A stretch of DNA of 12,392 bases from an uncultured Pseudomonadota bacterium (GTDB taxonomy: Bacteria; Pseudomonadota; Gammaproteobacteria; Burkholderiales; SG8-41), in contig CAMPGR010000115.1 in assembly GCA_946885605.1 (NCBI GenBank), positions 1-12,392 on the forward strand, given 5' to 3'. Positions 1 through 7,663 of the stretch are shown here, one piece after another. Made by a program: the position numbers and the translations under genes. A model generated the notes under the pieces. The model ran no database searches, was not told the origin of the DNA, and worked only from the letters and a program-made list of their open reading frames with translations. How positions within the stretch are numbered: position 1 is the first letter of the stretch; each line of letters opens with the position of its first letter.

Positions 1-539
1 AGGATGTTGTCCGGCGCGAATTCCTTCGACATCGCCTTGACGAGCGCGAGGCCCGCCGCGCGGCTGATCGTCGTCGGGAACTATCCGGCGAAGGGCTGCC
101 GCGCGCCCACCATGTTGAGATTGATGATGCGCCCGCCGCCCTGCTTCTTCATGTGCGGGATCGCCGCGCGCGCGGTGCGAATGTGCGCAAACACCTTGAC
201 GTCGAGGTCCTGCTGCCATGCCTTGTCGTCCACTGTGTCGAACGGCGATTGTCCCGTCCCGCCCGCGTTGTTGACGAGGATGTCGATGCGGCCGAAGCGC
301 TTCACGGTTTCGTCGACGAAGCGCTCCATGTCGCCGGGCTTCGTGGCGTCGGCGACAACCGGCAACACGTCACCGCCGGCGTTCCTGAGCACCTCGGCGA
401 AGGCGTTCAGGATATCGGCGCGCCGCGCGCACAGGGCCACTTTCGCTCCCTCCTGCACCAGGCGCGCCACGGTCGCGCATCCGATGCCCTCGCTGCCGCC
501 GGTGACCGCAGCCACTTTGCCTCGCAATCCGAGTTCCAT
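1..539 (-). pseudogene. Short-chain dehydrogenase/reductase (SDR), interrupted by in-frame TAG and cut by window edge
   Basis: SDR enzymes are cytosolic NAD(P)-dependent oxidoreductases with one Rossmann domain. The start chosen is the ATG at 539-537, which has AGGAG 8 nt upstream (548-552 on the plus strand) and puts the cofactor motif near the N terminus: TGGSEGIG at residues 13-20 and NNAG at 90-93. The frame stops at TAG (81-83) after 152 residues, whereas SDRs are usually about 250. Reading past the stop in the same frame gives FPTTISRAAGLALVKAMSKE and then FAPDNI to the edge, which is normal SDR helix sequence. The TAG therefore interrupts the gene rather than ending it; one base change would give Tyr. 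It may be a nonsense mutation, a sequencing error, or suppression. Aligned by eye, the usual catalytic Ser, Tyr and Lys positions hold Asn/Met142-143, Thr156 and Arg160, so this belongs to an atypical SDR branch. Substrate unknown. Confidence 0.8.
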
Positions 540-629
540 GTCTCGTTCTCCTTCGCCGTCCGCTCGAAAAGCGGGCATTTTGACACATGCCCTGCATTGC
601 CGCGCGGCATGGAGCGATACAGTCACCTG

Positions 630-643
630 CCCGTCAGGACGGG
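630..643. repeat. Short inverted repeat in the divergent SDR / hydroxyacid dehydrogenase intergenic region
   Basis: CCCGTC and GACGGG form a perfect 6-bp dyad separated by AG, 21 nt before the start of the hydroxyacid dehydrogenase gene and in the only region that can hold both divergent promoters. It could be a small operator half-site pair. It is short and GC-rich, so chance is quite possible. No clear -35/-10 pair is visible around it. Confidence 0.25.
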
Positions 644-664
644 CGATGATAAACTCCCGCCCGC

Positions 665-1639
665 ATGATCATCGCCATCCCCGACGACTACCACGGTCTC
701 GTTGCGAAGCTCGACTGCTTCGCGGCGCTCGCGGCACATGATGTGCGCATCTTGCGCGACGCGGCGCCGCCTCCGGAGAAGCGGGTGGCGAACCTGCGCG
801 ACGCCGAAGTCATCGTCCCGATCCGGGAGCGCACGCGCTTTACGCGCCAACTGATCGGGCAGCTTCCCAAACTGCGCCACATCAGCCAGACCGGCCGCAG
901 CGTGCGTCACATCGATGTCGGCGCGTGCAATGAACGCGGCATCGTCATTACGGCCGGGACGCACGCTTCGCCCTATACCGTGGCCGAGCATACCTGGGCG
1001 CTCATACTCGCTGCTCTGCGCCGCATTCCCGAGGAAACCGCGCTCATGAAGCAGGGGAAGTGGCGCAAAGCGTTCAGCCTCGGCCTGCACGGGCGCACGC
1101 TGGGCGTATTCGGGCTGGGCAAGATCGGGCGCCTCGTCGCGGTCACCGGGGCGAGCTTCGGCATGAAAGTGCTCGTCTGGGGACGCGAGGCCTCGCTCGC
1201 GGCTGCGCGCACGGCCGGCTACCGCGCGGCTGAAAGCCAATCGCAGCTCTTCGAGGAGTCCGATGTGCTGAGCGTGTGCGTGCGCCTGACCTCCGAAACG
1301 CGCGGGATCATCAAGGCAGAGGATCTCGCCCGGATGAAACCGGATTCGCTCCTCGTCAACACCGCGCGCGCCGAGCTGATCGCGCCCAATGCGCTCGTCG
1401 AGGCGCTGCGCAACGGCCGGCCCGGGTATGCCGCGGTCGACGTCTACGAGAACGAACCGGTGCTAGATGGCGAGCATCCGCTTCTCGAGCTCGACAACGC
1501 CTTGTGCACGCCGCACAGCGCGTGGGTGGAGAAAGAGACCTACGAGCTTTACTTCGGCGAGGCCTTCCGCAACATCCTCGCGCTCGAGCGCGGGGAGCCG
1601 GTCAATGTGGTGAATCCGGAAGCGCTGCAGCGACGTTGA
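665..1639 (+). CDS. D-2-hydroxyacid dehydrogenase family protein (NAD(P)-dependent)
   Basis: This 324-residue protein belongs to the D-isomer-specific 2-hydroxyacid dehydrogenases (glycerate, phosphoglycerate, D-lactate dehydrogenase superfamily), which interconvert 2-oxoacids and D-2-hydroxyacids in the cytosol. The substrate-binding part comes first (about residues 1-100), then the inserted Rossmann domain with the nucleotide motif GLGKIG at 150-155, then a return to the first domain. The catalytic set is complete: Arg235 in NTARAE, Asp259 and Glu264 in DVYENEP, and His284 in TPHSAW. Length is normal for the family. There is no acidic residue right after the glycine motif that I can assign with certainty, so NAD versus NADP is open. 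No convincing Shine-Dalgarno site precedes the ATG; the message may be leaderless or weakly translated. It is divergent from the SDR gene, with 125 bp between them. The exact substrate cannot be read from the sequence. Confidence 0.9.
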   Translation: MIIAIPDDYHGLVAKLDCFAALAAHDVRILRDAAPPPEKRVANLRDAEVIVPIRERTRFTRQLIGQLPKLRHISQTGRSVRHIDVGACNERGIVITAGTHASPYTVAEHTWALILAALRRIPEETALMKQGKWRKAFSLGLHGRTLGVFGLGKIGRLVAVTGASFGMKVLVWGREASLAAARTAGYRAAESQSQLFEESDVLSVCVRLTSETRGIIKAEDLARMKPDSLLVNTARAELIAPNALVEALRNGRPGYAAVDVYENEPVLDGEHPLLELDNALCTPHSAWVEKETYELYFGEAFRNILALERGEPVNVVNPEALQRR

Positions 1640-1728
1640 TCGAGCCACACCACGCTCCACACCTCCCCTTCGCAGCGCCCGCCTTCCGCTGCGCTTCCGA
1701 CCCTCCTGATGTTTGCGAGAGTATTGGC

Positions 1729-1747
1729 GTTAAAATCGCATTTTGAC
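1729..1747 (+). promoter_or_regulatory. Candidate -10 (TAAAAT) embedded in a dyad upstream of the 80-residue ORF
   Basis: TAAAAT at 1731-1736 resembles a sigma70 -10 box and would start transcription about 15 nt before the ATG at 1759. The same TAAAAT is used in the tRNA promoter at the right end of the window. No good -35 lies 16-18 nt upstream (best is weak, around 1707-1714). The box sits in an imperfect dyad, GTTAAAAT-CGC-ATTTTGAC, with one G/T wobble, so a repressor site is possible. Promoter assignment is inference. Confidence 0.4.
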
Positions 1748-1758
1748 GGACATTCGAC

Positions 1759-2001
1759 ATGCCACAACTCTTCGATGACGAATTGCACGAAGCGATGCAG
1801 CAGCTCTTCGATGAAACGATAGAGGCGATCCAGCTCGCCAAGGTGAGCCCGGATCTCGACGATCTTTCCGCGACCTTTGCCGTCGCCCTCCTCAAGCTCG
1901 GGCTTGCCACCGGATTCGTCGAACAGAAGTATCCGGGGTTCGCCAAGGAAGTCGAGGAAAAGCGCCAGCGCGTCATCGCCGCGCTGACGCAGAAGCATTG
2001 A
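1759..2001 (+). CDS. Small protein of unknown function upstream of cysteine desulfurase
   Basis: I do not recognise this 80-residue protein. It is predicted to be soluble and largely helical, with no cysteine, no signal peptide and no membrane segment. The N-terminal half is acidic ([18 protein letters not shown]), the middle (residues 37-55) is more hydrophobic, and the end is basic and polar. Reasons to call it real: a plausible -10 box at 1731-1736, codon use like its neighbours, an ATG start, and a stop only 19 nt before the cysteine desulfurase start, which suggests co-transcription. The opposite-strand frames here look like shadows. The Shine-Dalgarno match (GACGGA, 1745-1750) is weak. 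A role in sulfur transfer is suggested only by position. Confidence 0.65.
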   Translation: MPQLFDDELHEAMQQLFDETIEAIQLAKVSPDLDDLSATFAVALLKLGLATGFVEQKYPGFAKEVEEKRQRVIAALTQKH

Positions 2002-2020
2002 TCCGGGGCGACGATCCGAA

Positions 2021-3184
2021 ATGAACGTGAAGCTTCCGATCTACCTCGACAACTCCGCCACGACGCCAGTCGATCCGCGCGTCGTGGAAAAGATGCTGCC
2101 CTATCTCACCGAGCGCTTCGGCAACCCGGCCAGCACGCACGCCTTCGGCAATGCCGTCCGGGACGCCGTCGAGGAGGCGCGCGCCCAGGTTGCCGCGCTC
2201 GTCAACTCGGAACGGCGCGAAATCGTGTGGACTTCGGGCGCGACGGAATCCAACAATCTCGCGCTCAAAGGCGCCGCGTATGGCGCGAGGGCGCCCGGCC
2301 GCCACTGCATCTCGCTCCAAACCGAGCATAAGGCCGTGCTCGACACGATGCATGACCTCGAGCGCAACGGGTTCGAAGTCACGTATCTCGCGCCCCAGCC
2401 GAACGGCTTGCTCGATCTCGAGGTCTTTCGAGGCGCGCTTCGCCCCGACACGATTCTCGCCTCCATCATGCTGGTCAACAACGAGATCGGCGTGATCCAG
2501 GATGTCGCCGCCATCGGCGCGCTTTGCCGCGAGCGCGGCATCGTATTTCACGTCGATGCGGCGCAGGCGACCGGCAAAGTGCCGATCGACCTTGCGAGGA
2601 TGCCGGTCGATCTCATGTCGCTCACCGCGCACAAGAGCTACGGCCCGAAGGGTATCGGCGCCCTCTACGTGCGGCACGAGCCGCGCGTGCGCATCGAGGC
2701 GCAGATGCATGGCGGGGGGCACGAGCGGGGACTGCGCTCGGGTACCCTCGCCGCGCATCAGATCATTGGCATGGGCGAATGCTTCCGCATCGCGCGCGAG
2801 GAAATGGAAGCGGAAGTGCCGCGCATGCGCGCGCTGCGCGATCGGCTGCTGCGCGGGCTCGCCGACCTGCCCGAGGTGCGCGTGAACGGCGACATGACGC
2901 ACCGCATCGCGAACAATCTCAATATCAGCCTCGCGCTCGACAACTGCGACGAGCTTGTCAGCTCCCTCACCGACATCGCCGTGTCCTCGACCTCCGCATG
3001 CTCGTCGGGAAGCGCGATGCCTTCACACGTGCTGCAGGCGCTCGGCGCCGACAGCGCCGCGGCCGGCAACTCCATTCGCATGACGGTCGGGCGCTTCAAC
3101 ACAGAGGCCGAGATCGACTACGCGGTCGCCTACCTTCGCCAGAAAATCGAGGATTGCCGCACCGGGCGGCTGCGAGCGGCGTAA
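2021..3184 (+). CDS. Cysteine desulfurase (IscS/NifS type, class V aminotransferase fold)
   Basis: This 387-residue PLP enzyme removes sulfur from L-cysteine, giving alanine and a persulfide for Fe-S clusters, tRNA thiolation or other thio-cofactors. Visible landmarks: YLDNSATTP near the N terminus (8-16), the ATESNN motif at 74-79, His103 in TEHKAV, Asp179 and Gln182 in HVDAAQ, the PLP-binding Lys205 in [10 protein letters not shown], and the sulfur-accepting Cys327 in STSACSSGS, followed by PSHVL. This layout matches group I (IscS/NifS) enzymes and is close to IscS numbering (K206, C328). Length is normal. There is no iscR, iscU, iscA, hscBA or sufBCD gene beside it, so it is not part of a standard isc or suf operon here. 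It lies 19 nt after the small ORF and 4 nt before nudC. The Shine-Dalgarno site (CGGGGCGA near 2004-2011) is poor. Confidence 0.92.
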   Translation: MNVKLPIYLDNSATTPVDPRVVEKMLPYLTERFGNPASTHAFGNAVRDAVEEARAQVAALVNSERREIVWTSGATESNNLALKGAAYGARAPGRHCISLQTEHKAVLDTMHDLERNGFEVTYLAPQPNGLLDLEVFRGALRPDTILASIMLVNNEIGVIQDVAAIGALCRERGIVFHVDAAQATGKVPIDLARMPVDLMSLTAHKSYGPKGIGALYVRHEPRVRIEAQMHGGGHERGLRSGTLAAHQIIGMGECFRIAREEMEAEVPRMRALRDRLLRGLADLPEVRVNGDMTHRIANNLNISLALDNCDELVSSLTDIAVSSTSACSSGSAMPSHVLQALGADSAAAGNSIRMTVGRFNTEAEIDYAVAYLRQKIEDCRTGRLRAA

Positions 3185-3188
3185 AAGT

Positions 3189-4061
3189 ATGCCGTTCGAA
3201 TTCGTTCCGCTCGTTACACCGCCTAAGACGCAGGAAGCGCCAGCGCTGTGGTTCGCGTTTCAAGGCACACAGATCGCCGTCGCGAGCGCGTCAGAGACGC
3301 CCTCTCTGCCGTGCTGCGTCAGGCTCGAGGAACATGGCGTCGCTGCGCAGCGCAGCCTGTACCTCGGCCTCTATCGCGGGCAGCATTGCTACGCGGCGGA
3401 ACTGCCCGAGTCCCAGACCTTGCCCGACGGCTGGCGGCTCCTCGGCCTGCGCGATCTCTTCGGCATGGTGGAAGAAGCGCTCGCCGCCGTATCGGGACGC
3501 GCATTCCAGATCATCGACTGGGACCGCAACCATCAATACTGCAGCCGGTGCGGAACGCCGATGCAGCCTCGCGAGAGCGAACGCGCACGGATCTGTCCCG
3601 AATGCGGCTTCACGAGCTACCCACCCGTGTCACCCGCCATCATGACGCTCGTCACGCGCGGGCGCGAGCTGCTGCTCGCGCGCAAACCCGCCTGGCCCGC
3701 GGGGCGCTACTCCGCCCTCGCCGGTTTCGTCGAGCCCGGAGAGACGCTCGAGGACACGGTGGTGCGCGAAACGCGCGAGGAAGTGGGCGTCGAAGTCCGC
3801 AACATCCTCTACTTCGGCAGCCAGCCCTGGCCGTTTCCGCATTCGCTCATGATCGCCTTCACAGCCGACTACGCAGGCGGTGAAGTGCGGCCGGACGGCG
3901 ATGAAATCGAAGAGGCGCAGTGGTTCGACGCCGCGCGGCTGCCCAAGCTGCCGGCTTCCATCAGCATTTCGCGACGCCTGATCGATACCGTCGCCGCCCG
4001 GCTCGCCGCGGGAAAAACCCGCTCACGACTAACTTCAACCCTGCCATTTCTTATGCCATGA
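3189..4061 (+). CDS. nudC: NAD(H) pyrophosphatase NudC (Nudix hydrolase with zinc ribbon)
   Basis: NudC splits NAD(H) into NMN(H) and AMP and, in E. coli, also removes NAD caps from RNA 5' ends. This 290-residue protein has the full family architecture. A divergent N-terminal domain covers about 1-110, followed by a zinc ribbon with two CxxC pairs (Cys118/Cys121 and Cys136/Cys139). The Nudix box spans 179-201 with Glu185, Arg193, Glu194, Glu197 and Glu198 all in place. The NudC-specific signature SQPWPFP is at 211-217; it separates NudC from other Nudix enzymes. Start: the ATG 4 nt after the cysteine desulfurase stop, suggesting re-initiation; no strong Shine-Dalgarno site. Its TGA overlaps the ATG of the next gene (ATGA, 4058-4061), a common sign of translational coupling. 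The last 15 or so residues are poorly conserved in type. Confidence 0.95.
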   Translation: MPFEFVPLVTPPKTQEAPALWFAFQGTQIAVASASETPSLPCCVRLEEHGVAAQRSLYLGLYRGQHCYAAELPESQTLPDGWRLLGLRDLFGMVEEALAAVSGRAFQIIDWDRNHQYCSRCGTPMQPRESERARICPECGFTSYPPVSPAIMTLVTRGRELLLARKPAWPAGRYSALAGFVEPGETLEDTVVRETREEVGVEVRNILYFGSQPWPFPHSLMIAFTADYAGGEVRPDGDEIEEAQWFDAARLPKLPASISISRRLIDTVAARLAAGKTRSRLTSTLPFLMP

Positions 4062-5653
4062 CTTTGCGACTCGAACATCTCGTGCAGAACTGGAACGTGC
4101 GCAAGCCCGTCGCGCGCACGCGCGGCGGCATCGTCGCGACACAGAACCGCGTTGCAGGCGAAGCCGGCGCGCGGGTGCTCGCCGCGGGAGGGAATGCGGT
4201 CGATGCCGCCGTAGCCACCGGCTTTGCCCTCGCAGCAGTCGAGCCCTGGAACAGCGGGCTGGGCGGCGTCGGCTTCATGCTCGTGTATCTCGCGAAGGAG
4301 AACCGCGTACACGTGGTGGATTTCGGTCCCATCTCGCCCCGCAAGCTCGACCCGGCCGACTACCCGCTCGTTGGCGGAGGCATCACCACGCGCGACCTTT
4401 TCACCTGGCCCACGGTCAAGGACGACCGCAACGTGCACGGACCTTTGTCCATTGCGGTGCCGGGCCATGTGGACGGGCTGGGCCTCGCGCTCGAGAAATT
4501 CGGTAGCCTGCCCTTCGCCGACGTGCTGCAGCCTGCGATTGCGCTCGCAGATCGCGGCATCGCCGTGGACTGGTATCTCACGCTCAAGGTGGCGACCATG
4601 GCGCGTGAGCTCTCCCGCCACGAGACGACGCGCGAAGTATGGCTTCCGGACGGGTTTCCCCCGGTCACGCCTGCTGGCGCGCCGCTCGAAAGATTGCTGC
4701 TCAAGGGGCTTGCCGGCACGCTGCGACGACTGGCGAAGGGCGGCCGCCGCGAGTTCTACGAAGGTGAAATCGCGCGCGACATCGCGGACGATGTCGGCCG
4801 CATGGGCGGCCACCTCGGCCGCGAGGACCTGGCGAACTACCGCGCGCGGCTCGTCGCGCCGCTCGAATACGATTATCGCGGCGCGCAGATCGCGCTTGCG
4901 CCGGGCCTCACCGCCGGGCCGAGCATGCACCGCGGGCTGAAGGCGCTAGCCGAAGTGAAGCTCTCGGCACCCGGGCCGCAAGCCGATGCATTTCTCGCGT
5001 ACGCCCGCATCCTGCGCGAGACGTATGCCGAGCGTCTCGCGTCCATGGGCGAGACGAGCGACCATCGCGACCCATCCACGACGACACACCTCAACGTGAT
5101 CGATCGCGAGGGCAACATGGTGGCGATCACCCAGACGCTCCTCTCCGTATTCGGATCGAAGGTCGTGCTGCCCGGAACCGGCATCCTGATGAACAACGGC
5201 ATCATGTGGTTCGATCCCCGCCCGGGCTCGCCCAATTCGCTGGCACCGAACAAGCGCCCGCTCACGAACATGTGCCCCGTCATCGCGCGCCACGACGGCA
5301 AGCCGTGGTTTGCGATCGGCGCATCGGGGGGACGCAAGATTTTCCCTGCCGTCTACCAGATCTCCTCGTTCCTCATCGACCACGGCATGTCGCTGGAGGA
5401 CGCCTTCCACCAGCCGCGCATCGACGCGAGCGGCGGCGACACCGTCGCCGTCGATCCGCGCCTGCCGAAACCGATACAGGAAGCGCTCGCCGCAAAATTC
5501 GCGGTCGCGCTAACGGAACTCGTCCTCTATCCCACGAACTACGCCTGCCCCAGCGCGGTATTCAATGCTCCGGATTCGGGCGAGCACTTCGGCATCACCG
5601 ATGTCATGTCCCCCTGGTCCGGGGCGGTCGCCGAGGACGCGGTGCAGGCATAG
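4058..5653 (+). CDS. Gamma-glutamyltransferase-family protein (Ntn hydrolase), non-classical active site
   Basis: GGT-family proteins are made as a precursor that cuts itself before a threonine, giving a heavy and a light chain; the new N-terminal Thr is the nucleophile for amide hydrolysis or transfer. I place the start at the ATG overlapping the nudC stop, not at the far upstream in-frame ATG at 3920 inside nudC, giving 531 residues. Heavy-chain signature: GGNAVDAAVATGF at 44-56. The self-cleavage site is T342-T343-H344 (Thr342 predicted nucleophile), followed by a typical light chain with GILMNN at 375-380, NKRPL at 398-402 and GASGG at 421-425. Oddities against the E. coli enzyme as I recall it: the serine pair in PLSSM is Thr403-Asn404, the aspartates of the NNQMDDF segment are Met383/Trp384, and the lid loop is about 10 residues shorter. 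No signal peptide is visible, so it is probably cytosolic. A YwrD/HpxW-like amidohydrolase on a substrate other than glutathione is likely. Confidence 0.85.
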   Translation: MTLRLEHLVQNWNVRKPVARTRGGIVATQNRVAGEAGARVLAAGGNAVDAAVATGFALAAVEPWNSGLGGVGFMLVYLAKENRVHVVDFGPISPRKLDPADYPLVGGGITTRDLFTWPTVKDDRNVHGPLSIAVPGHVDGLGLALEKFGSLPFADVLQPAIALADRGIAVDWYLTLKVATMARELSRHETTREVWLPDGFPPVTPAGAPLERLLLKGLAGTLRRLAKGGRREFYEGEIARDIADDVGRMGGHLGREDLANYRARLVAPLEYDYRGAQIALAPGLTAGPSMHRGLKALAEVKLSAPGPQADAFLAYARILRETYAERLASMGETSDHRDPSTTTHLNVIDREGNMVAITQTLLSVFGSKVVLPGTGILMNNGIMWFDPRPGSPNSLAPNKRPLTNMCPVIARHDGKPWFAIGASGGRKIFPAVYQISSFLIDHGMSLEDAFHQPRIDASGGDTVAVDPRLPKPIQEALAAKFAVALTELVLYPTNYACPSAVFNAPDSGEHFGITDVMSPWSGAVAEDAVQA

Positions 5654-5680
5654 AGCTTGCACGCTCGAACAGAAAAATCG

Positions 5681-5686
5681 AGGAGG
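5681..5686 (+). promoter_or_regulatory. Shine-Dalgarno site of the first Bug protein
   Basis: AGGAGG lies 5 nt before the ATG at 5692, the strongest ribosome-binding site in the window. It fixes the start within a much longer open frame that begins upstream inside the GGT-family gene, and suggests high translation of the binding protein. Confidence 0.85.
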
Positions 5687-5691
5687 GAAAC

Positions 5692-6657
5692 ATGAAGTAT
5701 GCATACTTGCTTGTTGCCGCGATCATCACGGCTTGGCCCCCGCTCGCGCCAGCGCAGCAATATCCGACCAAGCCGATACGCCTCATCGTGCCTTTTGCGC
5801 CGGGCGGACCGATGGACATCATGTCGCGTGCGCTCGGCGAACGACTGACCGGCAACCTCGCGCAGCAGGTTGTCGTGGACAACCGCGGCGGTGCCGGCGG
5901 CAGCATCGGCGCGGAGATCGCCGCGCATTCGGCGCCCGACGGATATACCTTGCTCACCGGCCACATCGGCACGCATGCAATCAACGTAAGCCTCTATTCC
6001 CGGCTCGGCTACGACCCCGTCAAAGATTTCGCGCCCGTTTCGATGATCGCCACGCTGCCCCTCGGCCTCTTCGTCCATGCTTCCGTTCCGGCCCGATCGG
6101 TTGGCGAGCTGATCGCGCTCGCCAAGGCAAAACCGGGTCAAATCAATTTTGCCTCCGCGGGGAGCGGCGGCCCCACGCACATGGCGGGCGAGATGTTCAA
6201 AGCGATGGCCGGCGTCGGTATCGTCCACGTGCCGTACAAAGGCAACGCGGCGGCGCTCGCCGATCTGGTTGCGGGCCGTGTGCAGATGATGTTCAGCAAT
6301 CTGCTCACCACGAGCCCGCACGTCAAGTCAGGCAAGCTCCGCGCAATCGCGATCTCCACCGCAAAAAGATCACCGCAGGCGCCCGATCTCCCAACCGTCG
6401 CCGAGTCGGGCGTCCCCGGCTATGATCTCACGCCGTGGTACGGGGTCTTCGCGCCGGCGGGCACGCCGCGCAGGATCGTGATGCTGCTCAACCGCGAGAT
6501 CTCGCAGATCCTCGATGCGCCGGACATGAAGGAGCGCTTTCGCTCACAGGGCATCGACCTCGTGACGAGCACGCCCGAGGAATTTTCCGCACTCATACGA
6601 AGGGAGATCCCGAAGTGGCGCGATGTCGTCAAGAAATCCGGCGCGCGCGTCGGGTAA
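5692..6657 (+). CDS. Bug/TctC-family tripartite tricarboxylate transporter substrate-binding protein (first copy)
   Basis: Bug proteins are periplasmic Venus-flytrap receptors that bind carboxylates such as dicarboxylates, tricarboxylates, amino acids or aromatic acids. Some deliver them to a TctAB permease and many are orphans. This 321-residue protein has a signal peptide with a hydrophobic core at 6-14 and a likely cut after APA at 19-21. The family hallmarks follow: YPTKPIRLIVPFAPGGP at 24-40 with Asp42, VDNR at 62-65 and GAGG at 67-70, DGYTLL at 83-88, HVPYKG at 179-184, and LPTVAESG at 233-240. Length is normal. It follows the GGT-family gene by 38 nt, long enough for a weak promoter, though I see none that is convincing. 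There are no tctA or tctB genes in the window. The ligand cannot be told from sequence, but Asp42 in the ligand loop is typical of the family. Confidence 0.93.
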   Translation: MKYAYLLVAAIITAWPPLAPAQQYPTKPIRLIVPFAPGGPMDIMSRALGERLTGNLAQQVVVDNRGGAGGSIGAEIAAHSAPDGYTLLTGHIGTHAINVSLYSRLGYDPVKDFAPVSMIATLPLGLFVHASVPARSVGELIALAKAKPGQINFASAGSGGPTHMAGEMFKAMAGVGIVHVPYKGNAAALADLVAGRVQMMFSNLLTTSPHVKSGKLRAIAISTAKRSPQAPDLPTVAESGVPGYDLTPWYGVFAPAGTPRRIVMLLNREISQILDAPDMKERFRSQGIDLVTSTPEEFSALIRREIPKWRDVVKKSGARVG

Positions 6658-6674
6658 TCGATAGGGAGAGATCC

Positions 6675-7652
6675 ATGAAAGCTGCACGCTGTATCGCTCT
6701 GAGCATGTGCGTCGCATCAGGGTTCGCGTTCGCATCGTGCGCGATCGCGGCCGATTATCCGTCGCGCCCGATTCGCTTCGTCGTCGGCTTCCTGCCGGGC
6801 GGACCGAGCGATACGATCGCGCGTGTCGTCGGCGGCAACCTGGGCGATGCGCTGAGTGAACCGGTGGTGGTGGACAACCGTGCCGGCGCCGGAGGCAACG
6901 TGAGCGCGGAGATCGTCGCCGATGCGCAGCCCGACGGCCACACGATCTGGCTCGGCACGGGCGGCCCGCTCGTCATCGCGCCCATCATCGGGCAGAAGGT
7001 GCGCTTCGATCCGGACAAAAGCTTCGCCGCCGTATCGAAACTCGGCAACTCCATGAGCATACTGGCAGCGCACCCGTCGCTGCCCGCAAATTCCGTGAAG
7101 GAACTCGTCGCGCTTGCGAAGGCAAAGCCGGGCGAGATCAACTACGCGTCGTCCGGTGTAGCGACCGCCAATCATCTCGCTGCGGAGCTGCTTAGCTCGA
7201 TGGCGAAGATCAGCATGACGCATGTGCCGTACAAGGGGAGCGGCGCTGCGTTGCCTGCCTTGATCAGCGGCGAGGTGAAGCTGGGCTTCGGCCCGCTGCT
7301 CCCCGCGATTCCGCACGTCAAGGCGGGGCGGCTGAAAGCGCTCGGCGTAAGCGGCGCCCGGCGCTCCACCGCCGCGCCGGAGGTTCCGACCATCTCGGAA
7401 CAGGGCCTGCCGGGGTTCGAAGTAAACTCCTGGTATGGCGTGTTCGTCCCTGCCAAGACGCCCAAGCCGATCGTTGCACGGCTGAACCAGGAAATTCTGA
7501 AGGTCGTCGCCCTGCCGGACGTGAAGGACCGGCTCGCGCGTGACGGCGTCGAGGCGGAAGGCAGCACGCCGGCGGAACTCGATGCGCTCGTGCGAAACGA
7601 GCGCAAAGTCTGGACGAAAGTCATCAAGGAAGCCAATATCAAAGTTCAATAA
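6675..7652 (+). CDS. Bug/TctC-family substrate-binding protein (second copy)
   Basis: A second Bug receptor, 325 residues, 17 nt after the first and preceded by GGGAG (6664-6668) 6 nt before its ATG. The signal peptide covers about 1-25, with a likely cut after AIA at 23-25. FASC at 19-22 looks a little like a lipobox, but Phe replaces the usual Leu, so a lipoprotein is less likely. Hallmarks: YPSRPIRFVVGF at 28-39, PGGPSD at 41-46, VDNR at 66-69, HVPYKG at 183-188 and VPTISEQG at 237-244. It is clearly homologous to the first copy but well diverged; the ligand loop reads GFLPGGPSD in place of PFAPGGPMD, so the two probably bind different or related ligands. It is a divergent tandem pair, not a recent duplication. 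Permease genes are again absent. Confidence 0.93.
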   Translation: MKAARCIALSMCVASGFAFASCAIAADYPSRPIRFVVGFLPGGPSDTIARVVGGNLGDALSEPVVVDNRAGAGGNVSAEIVADAQPDGHTIWLGTGGPLVIAPIIGQKVRFDPDKSFAAVSKLGNSMSILAAHPSLPANSVKELVALAKAKPGEINYASSGVATANHLAAELLSSMAKISMTHVPYKGSGAALPALISGEVKLGFGPLLPAIPHVKAGRLKALGVSGARRSTAAPEVPTISEQGLPGFEVNSWYGVFVPAKTPKPIVARLNQEILKVVALPDVKDRLARDGVEAEGSTPAELDALVRNERKVWTKVIKEANIKVQ

Positions 7653-7663
7653 GAAGGAAAAAC

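Noticed and set aside
540..626. N-terminal extension of the SDR frame from an ATG at 626
   Set aside because: The extra 29 residues precede the normal SDR N terminus, and the ATG at 539 has a well-placed AGGAG.
2524..3645. Plus-strand open frame of 373 codons across the desulfurase/nudC junction
   Set aside because: It reads the two real genes in another frame and is very Arg/Ala-rich, with no domain.
3920..4057. Extended N terminus for the GGT-family protein from the ATG at 3920
   Set aside because: These 46 codons lie within nudC in another frame and are Arg-rich. GGT homology starts after 4058, and the ATGA overlap gives a natural start.
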